Positions 1 to 11,895 of a stretch of 64,000 nucleotides of DNA are shown one piece after another. The position numbers were made by a program, and so were the translations under genes. This stretch comes from Flavobacterium crassostreae (GTDB lineage Bacteria > Bacteroidota > Bacteroidia > Flavobacteriales > Flavobacteriaceae). The stretch's first letter is position 1. Each line of letters opens with the position of its first letter. The notes beneath the pieces were generated by a model. It saw only the letters and a list, made by a program, of their open reading frames with translations, was not told where the DNA came from and made no database searches. The stretch lies in contig NZ_CP017688.1 of NCBI RefSeq assembly GCF_001831475.1, positions 2,604,001-2,668,000 of the forward strand, read 5' to 3'.

Positions 1-1380
1 GACCACCATAATGTTTTTTACTCCAGCGAAGCAATCGAAGCCTGCGTAAAATTGACCGATAGATATATGTCTGAACGATTTTTGCCAGACAAAGCTATTG
101 ATGCCTTAGACGAAGCTGGTTCTAGAGTACATATCACCAATATTGAAGTTCCAAAAAAAATACTAGACCTAGAGCGCCAATTAGAGGAAGTACGGGAACT
201 TAAAAATGCCGTAGTCAAAAAACAAAAATACGAAGAAGCCGCAAAACTTAGAGACGACGAAAAACGCATCGAAAAAGATTTAGCACTGGCACAAGAACAA
301 TGGGAAGAAGACGCCAAAAAGAACCGTATAGAAGTAACCGAAGACAATGTTGCTGATGTAGTCTCTATGATGACCGGAATTCCGGTTAACCGCATTGCGC
401 AAACAGAAAGCAATAAATTAGCAAAATTACCGGAACTTATCGAAAGCAAAGTAATTGGTCAAAACGAAGCGGTAATTAAAATTGCACGTTCTATACAAAG
501 AAATCGTGCTGGACTAAAAGATCCAAATCGCCCGATAGGCTCGTTTATATTTCTTGGTCAAACAGGTGTAGGAAAAACCCAATTAGCGAAGGTTTTGGCC
601 AAAGAATTATTTGATTCTGAAGATGCCTTAATTAGAATTGATATGAGTGAATACATGGAAAAATTTGCTATCTCTAGATTAATCGGAGCGCCTCCAGGAT
701 ATGTTGGCTATGAAGAAGGAGGGCAATTGACTGAAAAAGTAAGACGCAAACCCTACGCAGTGGTACTTCTAGACGAAATTGAAAAAGCACATCCAGATGT
801 ATTCAATATGTTATTACAAGTACTTGACGATGGCTATTTGACCGATAGTTTAGGTCGGAAAATTGACTTCAAAAATACCATAATCATTATGACTTCTAAT
901 GTTGGAGCCAGACAACTAAAAGATTTTGGACAAGGAGTTGGATTTGGAACTGCTGCCAAAGTAGCACAAGCAGATGATAATTCTAAAAGCATTATTGAAA
1001 ATGCATTAAAGAAAACCTTTGCTCCAGAATTTTTAAACCGTATTGATGATGTAATTGTGTTCAATGCACTAGAAAAAGAACACATAGACTTAATTATTGA
1101 AATTGAGCTAAAAAAACTATATGCGCGTATCGTTGAATTAGGATACAACCTAAAACTATCCGATAAAGCAAAAGCGTTTATCGCCGAGAAAGGTTTTGAC
1201 AAACAATTTGGAGCTAGACCTCTAAAAAGAGCCATCCAAAAATATGTTGAAGATGCTTTGGCAGAAGAAATTATCACCTCAAAAATAACCTCTGGTGACA
1301 AAATTTACATGGATATTGAAGAAGGAGCTCAAGAGCTTACGGTACGGGTTGAAAAAACAGAAGATACTACTAATGGGTAA
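1..1380 (+). CDS. clpC: ClpC-type AAA+ chaperone ATPase, C-terminal part (partial at window start)
   Basis: The frame is open from the first base and encodes about 459 residues of a Clp/Hsp100 unfoldase that feeds substrates to the ClpP protease in the cytoplasm. Visible parts are the end of the first AAA+ domain, a UVR-like coiled middle segment (ELKNAVVKKQKYEEAAKLRD), then a complete second AAA+ domain with Walker A GQTGVGKT, Walker B VVLLDEIEKA and the C-terminal D2-small domain (FDKQFGARPLKR). The short UVR middle domain, rather than a long ClpB coiled coil, points to ClpC. The N-terminus lies upstream of the window. A strong hairpin terminator follows 30 bases after the stop. Family assignment is confident; ClpC versus other Clp is inferred from the middle domain. 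Confidence 0.93.
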   Translation, partial: DHHNVFYSSEAIEACVKLTDRYMSERFLPDKAIDALDEAGSRVHITNIEVPKKILDLERQLEEVRELKNAVVKKQKYEEAAKLRDDEKRIEKDLALAQEQWEEDAKKNRIEVTEDNVADVVSMMTGIPVNRIAQTESNKLAKLPELIESKVIGQNEAVIKIARSIQRNRAGLKDPNRPIGSFIFLGQTGVGKTQLAKVLAKELFDSEDALIRIDMSEYMEKFAISRLIGAPPGYVGYEEGGQLTEKVRRKPYAVVLLDEIEKAHPDVFNMLLQVLDDGYLTDSLGRKIDFKNTIIIMTSNVGARQLKDFGQGVGFGTAAKVAQADDNSKSIIENALKKTFAPEFLNRIDDVIVFNALEKEHIDLIIEIELKKLYARIVELGYNLKLSDKAKAFIAEKGFDKQFGARPLKRAIQKYVEDALAEEIITSKITSGDKIYMDIEEGAQELTVRVEKTEDTTNG

Positions 1381-1410
1381 ACACTCTGTGGATATGGAGT
1401 AGCAATTCTT

Positions 1411-1453
1411 AATAAACCCGTTACGTTTTTATAAACTAACGGGTTTATTCTTT
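1411..1453 (+). terminator. Intrinsic terminator of clpC
   Basis: A perfect 13-bp inverted repeat (1411-1423 with 1437-1449, core AACCCGTTA) with a 13-base loop is followed by a short T-rich tail, 30 bases after the clpC stop. Confidence 0.8.
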
Positions 1454-1487
1454 AAGTAAATTAGCACCATTTTTAAAAACAAATATA

Positions 1488-1495
1488 TACATTTG
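1488..1495 (+). promoter_or_regulatory. Flavobacterial -7 promoter box for the RimB-RimK fusion gene
   Basis: TACATTTG matches the Bacteroidetes sigma-A -7 consensus TAnnTTTG exactly, 35 bases before the ATG. No clear TTG -33 element is seen at the expected distance, so the promoter is only half supported. Confidence 0.5.
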
Positions 1496-1530
1496 ATTTT
1501 TTATAAAACAGTCTTAATAAATAGCAGCAT

Positions 1531-2901
1531 ATGTCTGAAAATAAAGTTATTCTTGGTAGTGAAGAATGGTGTTCCTTCCCAGAATTAAATATTCCTACCA
1601 TAAAAGCACGTGTAGATTCCGGCGCAAAAACCTCTGCGCTACACGCCATAAACATTGCACCTTTTATCAAAAACGAAACCAATTGGGTTCGTTTTGACAT
1701 CAACCCAATCCAAAACAATCTAAAAACGGTGATCCACTGTGAAGCGCCTTTAGTAGACAAACGAATTGTTAAAAGCTCTAGTGGTTTTAGAGAACACCGT
1801 TATGTTATTCGAACCAATTTACAAATAGGAGACTCCAATTGGCCCATAGAAATGACGCTAACCAACAGAGACTCCATGGGGTACCGAATGCTTTTGGGCC
1901 GAGAAGCAATGAGCGGAAGAGTGCTTGTAGATCCTGAAAAACAATTCTTGTTAGGACAACCAACCACCGATAGCTTAAAAGAACTTTATAAAAATGCTGA
2001 AAAAGCCAGTACTGGACTGCGTATTGGTGTACTAGCAAGCAACCCCGAATTGTATAGCAACAAACGCATCATGGAAGCTGGAGAAATGCGTGGCCATGAA
2101 ATGCATTTTTTAAATATTAAAGAATGTTACATGCGTCTAGACGCACAAACTCCGGAGATCCACTACAGAGGCGGAATAATTCTGGATCAGTTTGATGCCA
2201 TAATTCCTAGAATTCGGCCTAGTATTACCTTTTATGGTTGCGCCTTGACACGACAGTTTGAAGCACTAAAAGTATTTAGTTTAAACTCTGCCAATGCAAT
2301 TACCCAATCCAGAGATAAATTATTTTCGTTGCAATTATTATTAAATAGTGGTATTGGTATTCCGACTACCGGATTTGCAAACTCTCCGTTAGATACCAAT
2401 GATCTAATCAAAATGGTAGGCGGTTGCCCTTTAATTGTAAAATTATTAGAAGGAACTCAAGGAAAGGGCGTTGTGCTTGCAGAAACCAAAAAAGCTGCCG
2501 AGAGTGTTATTAATGCCTTTAAAAGTGTTAATGCAAACATACTAGTGCAAGAATTTATTAAAGAAGCCAACGGTAAAGACATTCGTTGTTTTGTTATTGA
2601 CGGAAAAGTAGTAGCCTCAATCCAAAGAGAAGCAATGCCTGGAGAATTTAGAGCCAACATCCATCTTGGTGGAACCGCGTCTATAATAAAAGTAACCCCC
2701 GAAGAGAAAAAAATTGCTATCAAAGCTGCCAAAGCAATGGATCTAAAAGTAGCTGGTGTAGATATAATACGATCCTCAAAAGGCCCCTTATTATTAGAGG
2801 TTAACTCCTCACCAGGATTAGAAGGAATTGAGGGTGCAACCAACAAAGATATTGCTGGAGAGATGATAAAAGCAATTGAAAAAAACTTTAAAATAAAATA
2901 A
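1531..2901 (+). CDS. rimK: RimB-like aspartyl protease domain fused to RimK-type ATP-grasp glutamate ligase
   Basis: This 456-residue protein joins two domains. Residues 1 to about 140 form a retropepsin-like domain (PF05618, 'ATP-dependent zinc protease', RimB-like) with the motif [11 protein letters not shown] at 29-39. Residues about 160-455 form a RimK-type ATP-grasp ligase with a lysine/glycine-rich ATP loop ([10 protein letters not shown]) and the metal-binding end [15 protein letters not shown]. RimK adds glutamates to the C-terminus of ribosomal protein S6 or to related acceptors; RimB-type domains occur next to it and may trim or edit the tail. The fusion suggests coupled addition and removal, which is inference. 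The ATG at 1531 lacks a Shine-Dalgarno, as usual in Bacteroidetes. It appears monocistronic, between its own promoter box and a terminator. Confidence 0.85.
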   Translation: MSENKVILGSEEWCSFPELNIPTIKARVDSGAKTSALHAINIAPFIKNETNWVRFDINPIQNNLKTVIHCEAPLVDKRIVKSSSGFREHRYVIRTNLQIGDSNWPIEMTLTNRDSMGYRMLLGREAMSGRVLVDPEKQFLLGQPTTDSLKELYKNAEKASTGLRIGVLASNPELYSNKRIMEAGEMRGHEMHFLNIKECYMRLDAQTPEIHYRGGIILDQFDAIIPRIRPSITFYGCALTRQFEALKVFSLNSANAITQSRDKLFSLQLLLNSGIGIPTTGFANSPLDTNDLIKMVGGCPLIVKLLEGTQGKGVVLAETKKAAESVINAFKSVNANILVQEFIKEANGKDIRCFVIDGKVVASIQREAMPGEFRANIHLGGTASIIKVTPEEKKIAIKAAKAMDLKVAGVDIIRSSKGPLLLEVNSSPGLEGIEGATNKDIAGEMIKAIEKNFKIK

Positions 2902-2990
2902 TACAAATTATAAAGAAAAGCTACTGCAAACAGCAGCTATCTGTATCTTATGGATAGCATGCTATAAAATGTATCCCTATTAAATTGAGT

Positions 2991-3036
2991 AAAAAAAGTA
3001 TTCGAGTTTGTGTTATAACTCGAATACTTTTTTTTT
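2991..3036 (+). terminator. Strong hairpin terminator after the RimB-RimK gene
   Basis: An 18-bp perfect inverted repeat (2991-3008 with 3018-3035) begins with an A-run and ends in a T-run, so it can work in both directions. It lies 90 bases after the stop of the plus-strand gene. Confidence 0.8.
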
Positions 3037-3094
3037 ATAACAAACTCCATGGAACAACCCCTTTTTATTGTATAAAAAAAAACTTACCCAAAAA

Positions 3095-3129
3095 AAAAAC
3101 AGTAGCAAGACAAGCTTACTACTGTTTTT
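3095..3129 (-). terminator. Terminator of yidC on the minus strand
   Basis: Arms at 3095-3109 and 3115-3129 pair with one mismatch (core AACAGTAG). On the minus strand the hairpin is followed by a T-run (plus-strand A-run 3091-3099), 57 bases after the yidC stop. Confidence 0.7.
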
Positions 3130-3185
3130 AATTTATTATGTCTTGGATACTACTTTTTTATTTTCCAGAATCCTACAACAACAAC

Positions 3186-5081
3186 TTATTTCTTCTTTTG
3201 TTGCGCTTTCATGGCTTCTTGTTGTTCCATTACTTCTTGTAATTTTCTCTGGAACTTGCCTTGTTTTTTGGGTTCTTTTAATTTATTTTCTTGAATTTGA
3301 GCATGAATTTTATCACTATCAATTATATAATTTTTGATAACCAACATGATACCAATTGTAATGGTATTGGATATAAAGTAATACAAACTCAGACCTGAAG
3401 CATAGCTATTAAAGAAAAACAACATCATTAATGGCGATACATAAATCATAATTTTCATCATTTTTGCCATATCTGGCATCCCTTCTTGCTGCGGTGCTGC
3501 CATTTGCTGATCTCCAGTTGTCATTTTCATATAAAAGAAAATAGCTATTGAGGCCAAAATAGGAAACAAACTAATGTGGTCTCCATAGGCAGGTATACTA
3601 AATGGCAACTTATATATGGAATCAAAGGAAGACAAATCATCTGCCCACAAGAATCCTTGTTGTCTTAAGCCTATTGCTGAAGGAAAAAACTGAAACAAGG
3701 CATAAAATACTGGCATTTGCAATAATCCAGGTACACAACCTGCCATGGGATTGACTCCAGCTTTATTATACAGCTTCATGGTTTCTTGCTGTTTTTTCAT
3801 GGGATCTTTTTTGAATTTATCTCCCAATTCTGCAATTTCAGGTCGCAATACTTTCATTTTTGCTTGAGACAAAAAGGATTTGTACGTTATTGGAGACATC
3901 ACTAATTTAACCAATATGGTAAATAAAACAATTGCCCAACCATGTGAAATAAACAAACTTAAAAATCCATACATAGGTATAAAAGCATGGCGGTTGATCC
4001 AACCAAAAATACCCCAACCTAAAGCCACAATGTCTTCTAGGTTTCTATCATACGATTTTAATAATTTATAATCTGTTGGCCCATAATACCAATTCATTTT
4101 TTGGTCAATCTCACCATTTTTAAATGCCAAAGGCACCATGGCTTTAAATTGTTTCGTAAAGGTAGTATCTACTTTATCGTCTTGGACTAAATTGGTGGAG
4201 TGTAATTCTGCTGTTTCAAATGGAGTGCTGGACAATAATATAGAAGAAAAAAAGTGCTGTTTGTAGGCAATATAAGATACGTCTTGCACCACATCATCTT
4301 CTTGGCTACCCAATCCTAAATAGTCACTTTTACCTTCTTTGTGTTCAAAATATAGTTCTGAATAACGGTTTTCATAACTTATACTTTTTTCATTGGTATA
4401 GGTTTTTAAGTCCCATTCTAGGTTTAAAGGCTTGGAAGTATTCAATATTTTATGCAATCCTTGGGATTGTATATCAAAATCCAACATATAATCGTCTGCC
4501 TTAAGTACGTATTTGTACTCTAAAAATTCATTTGCTCCAGCTTTTAATCGCATGGATAAAATTTGATCCGAACCATTCTGGGTTACAGTAGGCTCAAAAT
4601 AAAGGTCTTTGGTATTTAAAGTATGGTTGTCACTGGTAAATAACTGGATGTTCAAATTGGCGTTATTATCCTTTATTAGTTTTACTAATTCTCCGGATCC
4701 TTTTTTAAATCTTTCAAAGTTTTTTAAAGTAGCCTCAACAATGTACCCACCTTTATTTGCAATTTTCAACTTTACCAACTTGTTTTCGAGAGTAGTAAAA
4801 CTTTCTTTGGCAGATGGTAATGCTGCTGAATAAGCAAAACTACCTAAGGATTTTTGCAACTGAGCCAATTGTAAAGTATCGCTGCTAGTAGCAGAGATAG
4901 TATTTTGAACCGTTTTGGCATTATTGGATTTGGCTTGTGGCGTAACTACCAACTCTTTTTTGGCTTTTTCTGTTGCAAGTTCTGCATCAGTTGGTTGGTT
5001 TTTGTACATTATCCAAATTAATATACCAAAAATTAATACAAAACCAATTAAGGAATTAGGGTCAAACTTTTTTTGTTCCAT
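3186..5081 (-). CDS. yidC: Membrane protein insertase YidC
   Basis: The 631-residue product is the YidC/Oxa1/Alb3 insertase, which places proteins in the inner membrane alone or with SecYEG. It has one N-terminal membrane helix (SLIGFVLIFGILIWIMY), a large periplasmic beta-rich domain to about residue 350, and the conserved C-terminal helix bundle (YKSFLSQAKMK, AGVNPMAGCVPGLLQMPVF), ending in a charged lysine-rich tail. The frame could open three codons earlier at a TTG, but ATG 5081 giving MEQKKFDPNS is the better start. It follows pyrG by 80 bases on the same strand with no obvious terminator between, so pyrG-yidC probably form one operon. Confidence 0.96.
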   Translation of the reverse strand: MEQKKFDPNSLIGFVLIFGILIWIMYKNQPTDAELATEKAKKELVVTPQAKSNNAKTVQNTISATSSDTLQLAQLQKSLGSFAYSAALPSAKESFTTLENKLVKLKIANKGGYIVEATLKNFERFKKGSGELVKLIKDNNANLNIQLFTSDNHTLNTKDLYFEPTVTQNGSDQILSMRLKAGANEFLEYKYVLKADDYMLDFDIQSQGLHKILNTSKPLNLEWDLKTYTNEKSISYENRYSELYFEHKEGKSDYLGLGSQEDDVVQDVSYIAYKQHFFSSILLSSTPFETAELHSTNLVQDDKVDTTFTKQFKAMVPLAFKNGEIDQKMNWYYGPTDYKLLKSYDRNLEDIVALGWGIFGWINRHAFIPMYGFLSLFISHGWAIVLFTILVKLVMSPITYKSFLSQAKMKVLRPEIAELGDKFKKDPMKKQQETMKLYNKAGVNPMAGCVPGLLQMPVFYALFQFFPSAIGLRQQGFLWADDLSSFDSIYKLPFSIPAYGDHISLFPILASIAIFFYMKMTTGDQQMAAPQQEGMPDMAKMMKIMIYVSPLMMLFFFNSYASGLSLYYFISNTITIGIMLVIKNYIIDSDKIHAQIQENKLKEPKKQGKFQRKLQEVMEQQEAMKAQQKKK

Positions 5082-5161
5082 TATATACAATTATTATTAT
5101 TTGCCTGGCTTACAATAAGCGCAACTAGGCATTATTACATGCATGCGTATTTTTAAAAATC

Positions 5162-6841
<1,680 letters not shown>

Positions 6842-6925
6842 TTATGCTAATTTAAAAATGAGATAATTTATAAAATAATCCATTATTAAGATGCCTATTT
6901 CAATATAAAAAAGCGTTTTCTGTTT

Positions 6926-7162
6926 TTATTTAAGTGGTTTTGGGTATTTTTTTCGGATATTTCTAATTAGATCCTCTAGTCCATTTAATTGCAACTCATA
7001 AATTAATTGCAATTGTTCTCCTAGGACACCTTTGGGAAATCCTTTGTTTTGATACCATACCACATAATATTCTGGCAAATCTATTAAATAGCGTCCTTCG
7101 TATTTGCCAAAGGGCATTTTGGTGTGGGCTAACTTAATTAATTGCTGTTGGTTTTGATTCAT
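6926..7162 (-). CDS. DUF3820 family small protein
   Basis: This 78-residue protein matches the DUF3820 family (also named putative quorum-sensing-regulated virulence factor), recognised by MPFGKYEGRYLIDLPEYYVVWY and FPKGVLGEQL. The family's biochemical role is unknown; members are often found near exonuclease domains or alone. The frame extends to a TTG at 7183, but ATG 7162 (MNQNQQQLIKLAHTKMPFGK) is the more natural start. It stands alone between pyrG, which it follows divergently in spacing, and the LysM gene. Confidence 0.75.
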   Translation of the reverse strand: MNQNQQQLIKLAHTKMPFGKYEGRYLIDLPEYYVVWYQNKGFPKGVLGEQLQLIYELQLNGLEDLIRNIRKKYPKPLK

Positions 7163-7319
7163 TTGTTTTGTTAAACAAAACAAGCTTTAAACACCAAGAT
7201 CACTCCAGATTATTAAAACTTGTTTTGTGTTTATTTATTTTTTTTACAAAAAAGAAACTATATTTAGCACAAACCAGAGCACTACCCATGGTTTTGACAA
7301 AATGCGGCTTGACTTAGCA

Positions 7320-9323
7320 TTATTGTACTTCTTTAATGGTTAAATCGGTATCATAATACATAATATGCACGCCTTTATTGGTATAACCACCATCGTCTTT
7401 TTTATAATATTCAAATTTATTTTCAACCCGATTGGTTGCCACGGCGTTTACCGTTTGTTCAAATTTTACGTTTTGAACCAATCGCATCATGGTGTCAAAA
7501 GTAACGTCAAACCCACGAGTTGCGTAATCACTTGGGTAAATTGCATTTATTTTTTTGTACTTTTTGTCAAATGCTGCTGCTTCTGGAGAAACATAATCCC
7601 GAGTTACGGAAGGATACATGAGTTGTAACTTAATTAAATTGGTGAATTTTATTTCTTCAAAATCTAAAGTTTCATTTGGTTCTAAAATCACTAATTGAAC
7701 AGAATAGCTAGGCATTGCACTCAACATAGTAGCAATTGTGGTTTTTATCATCCAAGTATTAGCGGTTTCCATCACTACATAATTGGTCTTTCCTTTAACC
7801 AACATACTTTTTAGGCTTTCCGTCGAAAGACTTCCGTTTTCTTTAAAAGCTACCAATGGAATGTCATTTTGGTATTGTTGTAGGTATTTAAGTATTGATT
7901 CTTTTTTTCTATCCACCACAGCCATTATGTTGCCATTTTGGGTACGCATATAAGCAAACATCTTGTTTTTGACCTCTTCGCTAGTCGGAATCGTTTGGTA
8001 TAAATTAGGATACGCATTACCTAAATCTTTAGAAAGCGGAGAAATAACCGGTACGTTAGTAAGCCGTACTGCTTGTGCAGCAACCTCTGCATTACTTTGG
8101 TAAAAAGGCCCCACAATGGCGTTGGCATTTTGTAGTTTGTTATCGCGTATAATTGCCGCTACATTAGAGCTGTTTTTGGTTTCTTGCGAGTCATAAATTT
8201 CTATATCAATAGGAAGCCCTAAGGTTTTTGCCGAGTCAATTGCTATTAAAGCTCCTGCGTAGAAATCCAAGGTCATGTTTAAAAACTTGTCTTTTTTTAA
8301 TCTATTGTAGGCAGAATTAATAGTATCGCCTTCTATTTTTGAAACATTAAAAGGCAACAACAAAGCCATTCTTTTGCGTTTTCCTTCGGCTATATTTTTA
8401 GTCAAAGAAGCGTATACTTTTTTTTCTGCACTAGCTACCACCATTTTTGAAGGCACTTTTATAAGCATTCCAATGGCTACTGCTTGGTTTAATTCTGGAT
8501 TGAGCTGTAGTAATTCTTCTTGACTAATAGCAAACATTTTTGAAAGACTATAAAGGGTTTCTTTAGGTTGTATTTCATAATCAACGTAAGTAATCAAGCT
8601 GTCTTTTACTGCCATTGCAGGAATCAAAGAATGGTTTTGTTCTTGCTCCGGACTCTTAATTACACTTGCTATCTTTGAAGGCGTCCCTCGGATTAACAAT
8701 TGGTATCCTATTGGCAAATTATCTGCTACTTCTGGATTGCGTTTTTCTATTTCTTGAATGGTTGTACCGTACTGTCTTGCAATAGAATATTTAGTTTCCT
8801 TAGGCAACACTTCATGATAAAGAGCTTCTTCGGGAATTATTTTGCTAGTCTTAGCAACATTGGCAAAAGGGGTTTTGGTTGCATTTTTAGAAGGTATCGT
8901 CAAAACCATACCTATTTTTAAACCATCAATTGTAAGGTCTGGATTTGCTTTTTTTAAATCCGCATCTGTGACATCGTATTTTTTTTCGATCCCGTACAAT
9001 GTTTCTTTGGCAACTACTAAATGGGTTGTAGGTGCTGAGGACAAAATTGACGGTGTCTTTTTACTTTCTGTTTTGGCTTTTTCTATCTTGGATACTTTGG
9101 CTTTTTCTGTTTTACCAGGTATAAGCAATACCGTATCTACCTGTAATCCTCTTTGTGCATCTGGATTTAATTGGTAAATATCAAATGGAGTAACTTGGTA
9201 TTTGCGGGCTATTTGATGGATTGTTTCGCCCTTTTCTATCTTGTGGGTTATAATTTTATTTTGAGCAAAAGCAGTTTGGGCAAAAAACAAAAAGAAAGCA
9301 AATGTTGCAAAAAAATATTTCAT
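7320..9323 (-). CDS. Exported LysM-repeat protein fused to a periplasmic-binding (receptor ligand-binding) domain
   Basis: The 667-residue protein begins with a signal peptide (residues 1-20, cut after TAFA). Four LysM peptidoglycan-binding repeats follow at about 24-69, 99-146, 170-213 and 248-292, each with the YxV/YxI-x-KGETxxxI pattern. From about 315 to the end is a periplasmic-binding-protein type I fold domain resembling branched-chain amino acid receptors and LpoA-like proteins (IVGPFYQSNAEVAAQ). The design suggests a wall-anchored periplasmic sensor or cell-wall synthesis regulator, which is inference. A clear promoter lies 26-59 bases upstream, overlapping the guaA terminator. Confidence 0.85.
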   Translation of the reverse strand: MKYFFATFAFFLFFAQTAFAQNKIITHKIEKGETIHQIARKYQVTPFDIYQLNPDAQRGLQVDTVLLIPGKTEKAKVSKIEKAKTESKKTPSILSSAPTTHLVVAKETLYGIEKKYDVTDADLKKANPDLTIDGLKIGMVLTIPSKNATKTPFANVAKTSKIIPEEALYHEVLPKETKYSIARQYGTTIQEIEKRNPEVADNLPIGYQLLIRGTPSKIASVIKSPEQEQNHSLIPAMAVKDSLITYVDYEIQPKETLYSLSKMFAISQEELLQLNPELNQAVAIGMLIKVPSKMVVASAEKKVYASLTKNIAEGKRKRMALLLPFNVSKIEGDTINSAYNRLKKDKFLNMTLDFYAGALIAIDSAKTLGLPIDIEIYDSQETKNSSNVAAIIRDNKLQNANAIVGPFYQSNAEVAAQAVRLTNVPVISPLSKDLGNAYPNLYQTIPTSEEVKNKMFAYMRTQNGNIMAVVDRKKESILKYLQQYQNDIPLVAFKENGSLSTESLKSMLVKGKTNYVVMETANTWMIKTTIATMLSAMPSYSVQLVILEPNETLDFEEIKFTNLIKLQLMYPSVTRDYVSPEAAAFDKKYKKINAIYPSDYATRGFDVTFDTMMRLVQNVKFEQTVNAVATNRVENKFEYYKKDDGGYTNKGVHIMYYDTDLTIKEVQ

Positions 9324-9348
9324 TTTATTTATTTAAAAATTATTATGG

Positions 9349-9382
9349 CAAAGATAACAAAAACGGTACCCCAATTTATCAA
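9349..9382 (-). promoter_or_regulatory. Promoter of the LysM gene
   Basis: On the minus strand TATCTTTG (9356-9349) matches TAnnTTTG, with a TTG at 9382-9380 after a 23-base spacer. It overlaps the guaA terminator hairpin. Confidence 0.6.
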
Positions 9383-9398
9383 AATTAGGATACCGTTT
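9361..9398 (-). terminator. Terminator hairpin of guaA
   Basis: Arms 9361-9377 and 9382-9398 pair over 17 positions with two A-C mismatches (outer stem AAACGGTA/TACCGTTT) around a 4-base loop. On the minus strand TTTTTGTT follows. It lies 54 bases after the guaA stop. Confidence 0.7.
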
Positions 9399-9452
9399 AT
9401 AAAAGATACGGGGATTTGAATCCAAAAACCCTAAATTAAAACCTCCAACGTT

Positions 9453-10982
9453 TTATTCCCACTCAATGGTTGCTGGTGGCTTGGAACTAATGTCATATAC
9501 TACTCTGTTAACTCCTTTTACTTTATTGATGATATCATTGGATATTTTCATCAAAAACTCATAAGGCAAATGTACCCAATCTGCAGTCATCCCATCAGTA
9601 GACTCCACTGCACGTAGGGCAACTACTTTTTCGTAGGTACGCTCATCGCCCATTACTCCTACGCTATTTACCGGAAGCAAAATAGCTCCTGCTTGCCAAA
9701 CTTTGTCATACAATCCCCAAGATTTTAGTCCGTCTATAAAAACGGCGTCTACATCTTGCAAAATTTGTACTTTCTCTGGAGTAATATCTCCTAATATACG
9801 TATTGAAAGTCCTGGTCCCGGAAACGGATGTCTTCCTAATAATTCTGGATCAATACCTAACGAAGCTCCTACTCTACGCACTTCATCTTTAAAAAGCATG
9901 CGGAGCGGTTCTACAATTTTTAATTTCATATAATCTGGCAAACCACCTACGTTATGGTGTGATTTTATGGTTGCCGAGGGGCCTTTTACAGAAACCGATT
10001 CAATAACATCTGGGTATATCGTTCCTTGAGCCAACCATTTTACATCTTCGATAAGGTGGGATTCATCATCAAAAACTTCGATAAAAACTCTTCCGATAAT
10101 TTTACGCTTGGTCTCTGGATCACTAACTCCTGCTAATTCGGACAAAAAACGATCTCCAGCATCAACTCCTTTAACGTTTAAGCCCATACCTTTATACTGA
10201 TCTAGTACACTTTGGTATTCATTTTTGCGAAGCAATCCATTATTTACAAAAACACAATACAGGTTTTTTCCAATGGCTTGGTGTAACAAAACGGCAGCTA
10301 CAGTAGAGTCTACTCCACCAGAAAGCCCTAAAACAACTTTGTCATTACCTACTTTTTGTTTTAATTCCGAAACCATTTCTTCTACAAAAGCATTAGGAGT
10401 AAAGGTTTGGGGAACTTCGGCAATTTTTACCAAAAAATTCTCTAGCATTTTAGAACCATCCGTAGAGTGAAAAACCTCTGGGTGGTACTGGATTGCATAG
10501 GTCGTTTCGCCTTCAATTTTATAGGCAGCAAATTCTACATCGTGGGTGCTTGCTAATTTTATTCCATTGGTAGGCAAGGCTTTGATGCTGTCACTATGAC
10601 TCATCCAAACTTGACTATTTTGGGAAACATTTTCAAAAAATAATTCGTTCTCTTTTATAAAAGACAAATTAGCTCTACCGTATTCTCTAGTATTGGATGC
10701 CGCTACTTCACCGCCGCTAAAATGGGCTAGGTATTGTGCGCCATAACAAACCGCTAGTAAGGGTAATTTTCCTCTGATTTGTGACAAATCAGGATGGGGA
10801 GCGTCTTCTGCACGAACAGAAAATGGGCTTCCACCAAGAATTACGGCTTTATAACTGGATAAATCACTTGGTATGTGATTATAAGGGAAAATTTCGCAGA
10901 ATATATTTAATTCGCGAACTCTACGCGCAATAAGCTGAGTGTATTGCGATCCGAAATCTAAAATAAGTACGTTGTGTTGCAT
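9453..10982 (-). CDS. guaA: GMP synthase (glutamine-hydrolysing)
   Basis: The 509-residue enzyme converts XMP to GMP with ATP and glutamine. Residues 1 to about 190 are a class I glutamine amidotransferase ([12 protein letters not shown] nucleophile region, YAIQYHPEV). The middle carries the PP-loop ATP pyrophosphatase motif [13 protein letters not shown], and the C-terminal dimerisation domain ends TIEWE as expected. The frame opens at a TTG two codons earlier, but ATG 10982 ([16 protein letters not shown]) is the likely start. The 247 bases upstream hold no other gene and no riboswitch that I could recognise. Confidence 0.97.
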   Translation of the reverse strand: MQHNVLILDFGSQYTQLIARRVRELNIFCEIFPYNHIPSDLSSYKAVILGGSPFSVRAEDAPHPDLSQIRGKLPLLAVCYGAQYLAHFSGGEVAASNTREYGRANLSFIKENELFFENVSQNSQVWMSHSDSIKALPTNGIKLASTHDVEFAAYKIEGETTYAIQYHPEVFHSTDGSKMLENFLVKIAEVPQTFTPNAFVEEMVSELKQKVGNDKVVLGLSGGVDSTVAAVLLHQAIGKNLYCVFVNNGLLRKNEYQSVLDQYKGMGLNVKGVDAGDRFLSELAGVSDPETKRKIIGRVFIEVFDDESHLIEDVKWLAQGTIYPDVIESVSVKGPSATIKSHHNVGGLPDYMKLKIVEPLRMLFKDEVRRVGASLGIDPELLGRHPFPGPGLSIRILGDITPEKVQILQDVDAVFIDGLKSWGLYDKVWQAGAILLPVNSVGVMGDERTYEKVVALRAVESTDGMTADWVHLPYEFLMKISNDIINKVKGVNRVVYDISSKPPATIEWE

Positions 10983-11229
10983 GCGCAAAAATACTTTTTA
11001 TATTTTGAATTGAAAAATTGATTTTTGAAAAATTTTATTTTTTTTTAGTTCTCGTTTTAGTCTAACGCAGTCTCTGCTTTAAACTTTGGGCATAATTGGC
11101 TGAAAGTCATCCTAAAATAAAAGCAATTTCTAAACAAGTATTGCGGCAGAGTATCTTTCTAAAAAAACTAAAATATTTCGGATTACGATTAAATCAGCTA
11201 CTCTAGTTGGGTATATTCTGCTTTGCAAA

Positions 11230-11895
11230 TTACTCTTTTATCAAAATAATGGTTGCCTTAAATCCAGTTCCAAGATTCCATTGGCTTGCGGATATTAAAT
11301 TATTTTCGGCATCATACACCTTAAATTCTGCCGTATTTGGGCCTGAACTTCCTTGATTTAAAGCCTCAAAGTCAATTTTATTGAATCCTGGTTGCAATTC
11401 TATCTCAAAACCTTTAAAATCACTATTTAAATTTACTTGCTGTTGGATTACTACATCATTGAGATATACTCTAATCTGGTCTCCATCAACGTAAGCGGCA
11501 TCCCGATACCATACTTTTGCGCTACGGGAACTGGTTTTAAAATCTCCTAAATTTTGGTTTTTTCTGTAAACAATTCCTTCTACAGGATCTTCTTTTTTAT
11601 TCATCCGGTCCCTTACTTCATCTCCTGGATTGACAAAATCGGTTTTAGGTGTCATACTCATGGGATTTGGTTTTCCAATCTGAAAATTAGTACTCGGTGG
11701 TGCAAAGGGGTCTGATTTTTTAAATAAATTTGGCGCTACTATAATGGGATCCGTACGCAAGGGTGCTGCGGGTTTTTGGGCTTTATATCCCGTATCCACA
11801 GGCGGAATTGCTTTAAATTTAGAACGGAACTCGTTTTGAGAATAGCCTAGAGTTGTTGTAAGAACTAATGCTAGTATATATAAATAGGTTTTCAT
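11230..11895 (-). CDS. Exported protein of unknown function
   Basis: This 221-residue protein has a clear signal peptide (MKTYLYILALVLTTTLGYSQ). After it comes a proline-rich, low-complexity region (about 25-100) and then a compact beta-rich C-terminal half (about 110-221) with repeated short strands such as IRVYLNDVVIQQQVNL and GFNKIDFEALNQG. I recognise no enzyme motif; the C-terminal part could be an immunoglobulin-like or carbohydrate-binding-type beta sandwich, which is only an impression. It stands alone, with 250 bases separating its start from the divergent CLC gene. Confidence 0.7.
   Translation of the reverse strand: MKTYLYILALVLTTTLGYSQNEFRSKFKAIPPVDTGYKAQKPAAPLRTDPIIVAPNLFKKSDPFAPPSTNFQIGKPNPMSMTPKTDFVNPGDEVRDRMNKKEDPVEGIVYRKNQNLGDFKTSSRSAKVWYRDAAYVDGDQIRVYLNDVVIQQQVNLNSDFKGFEIELQPGFNKIDFEALNQGSSGPNTAEFKVYDAENNLISASQWNLGTGFKATIILIKE

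Noticed and set aside
9405-9435. GGATTTGAATCC-type stretch resembling a tRNA T-arm
   Set aside because: The flanking bases do not pair as a 5-bp stem and no acceptor, D or anticodon arms surround it; it is part of the guaA-LysM spacer.
10983-11229. Possible purine riboswitch upstream of guaA
   Set aside because: Some GCAGTC/GCAGAG complementarity exists but the conserved three-way-junction pattern is not seen.
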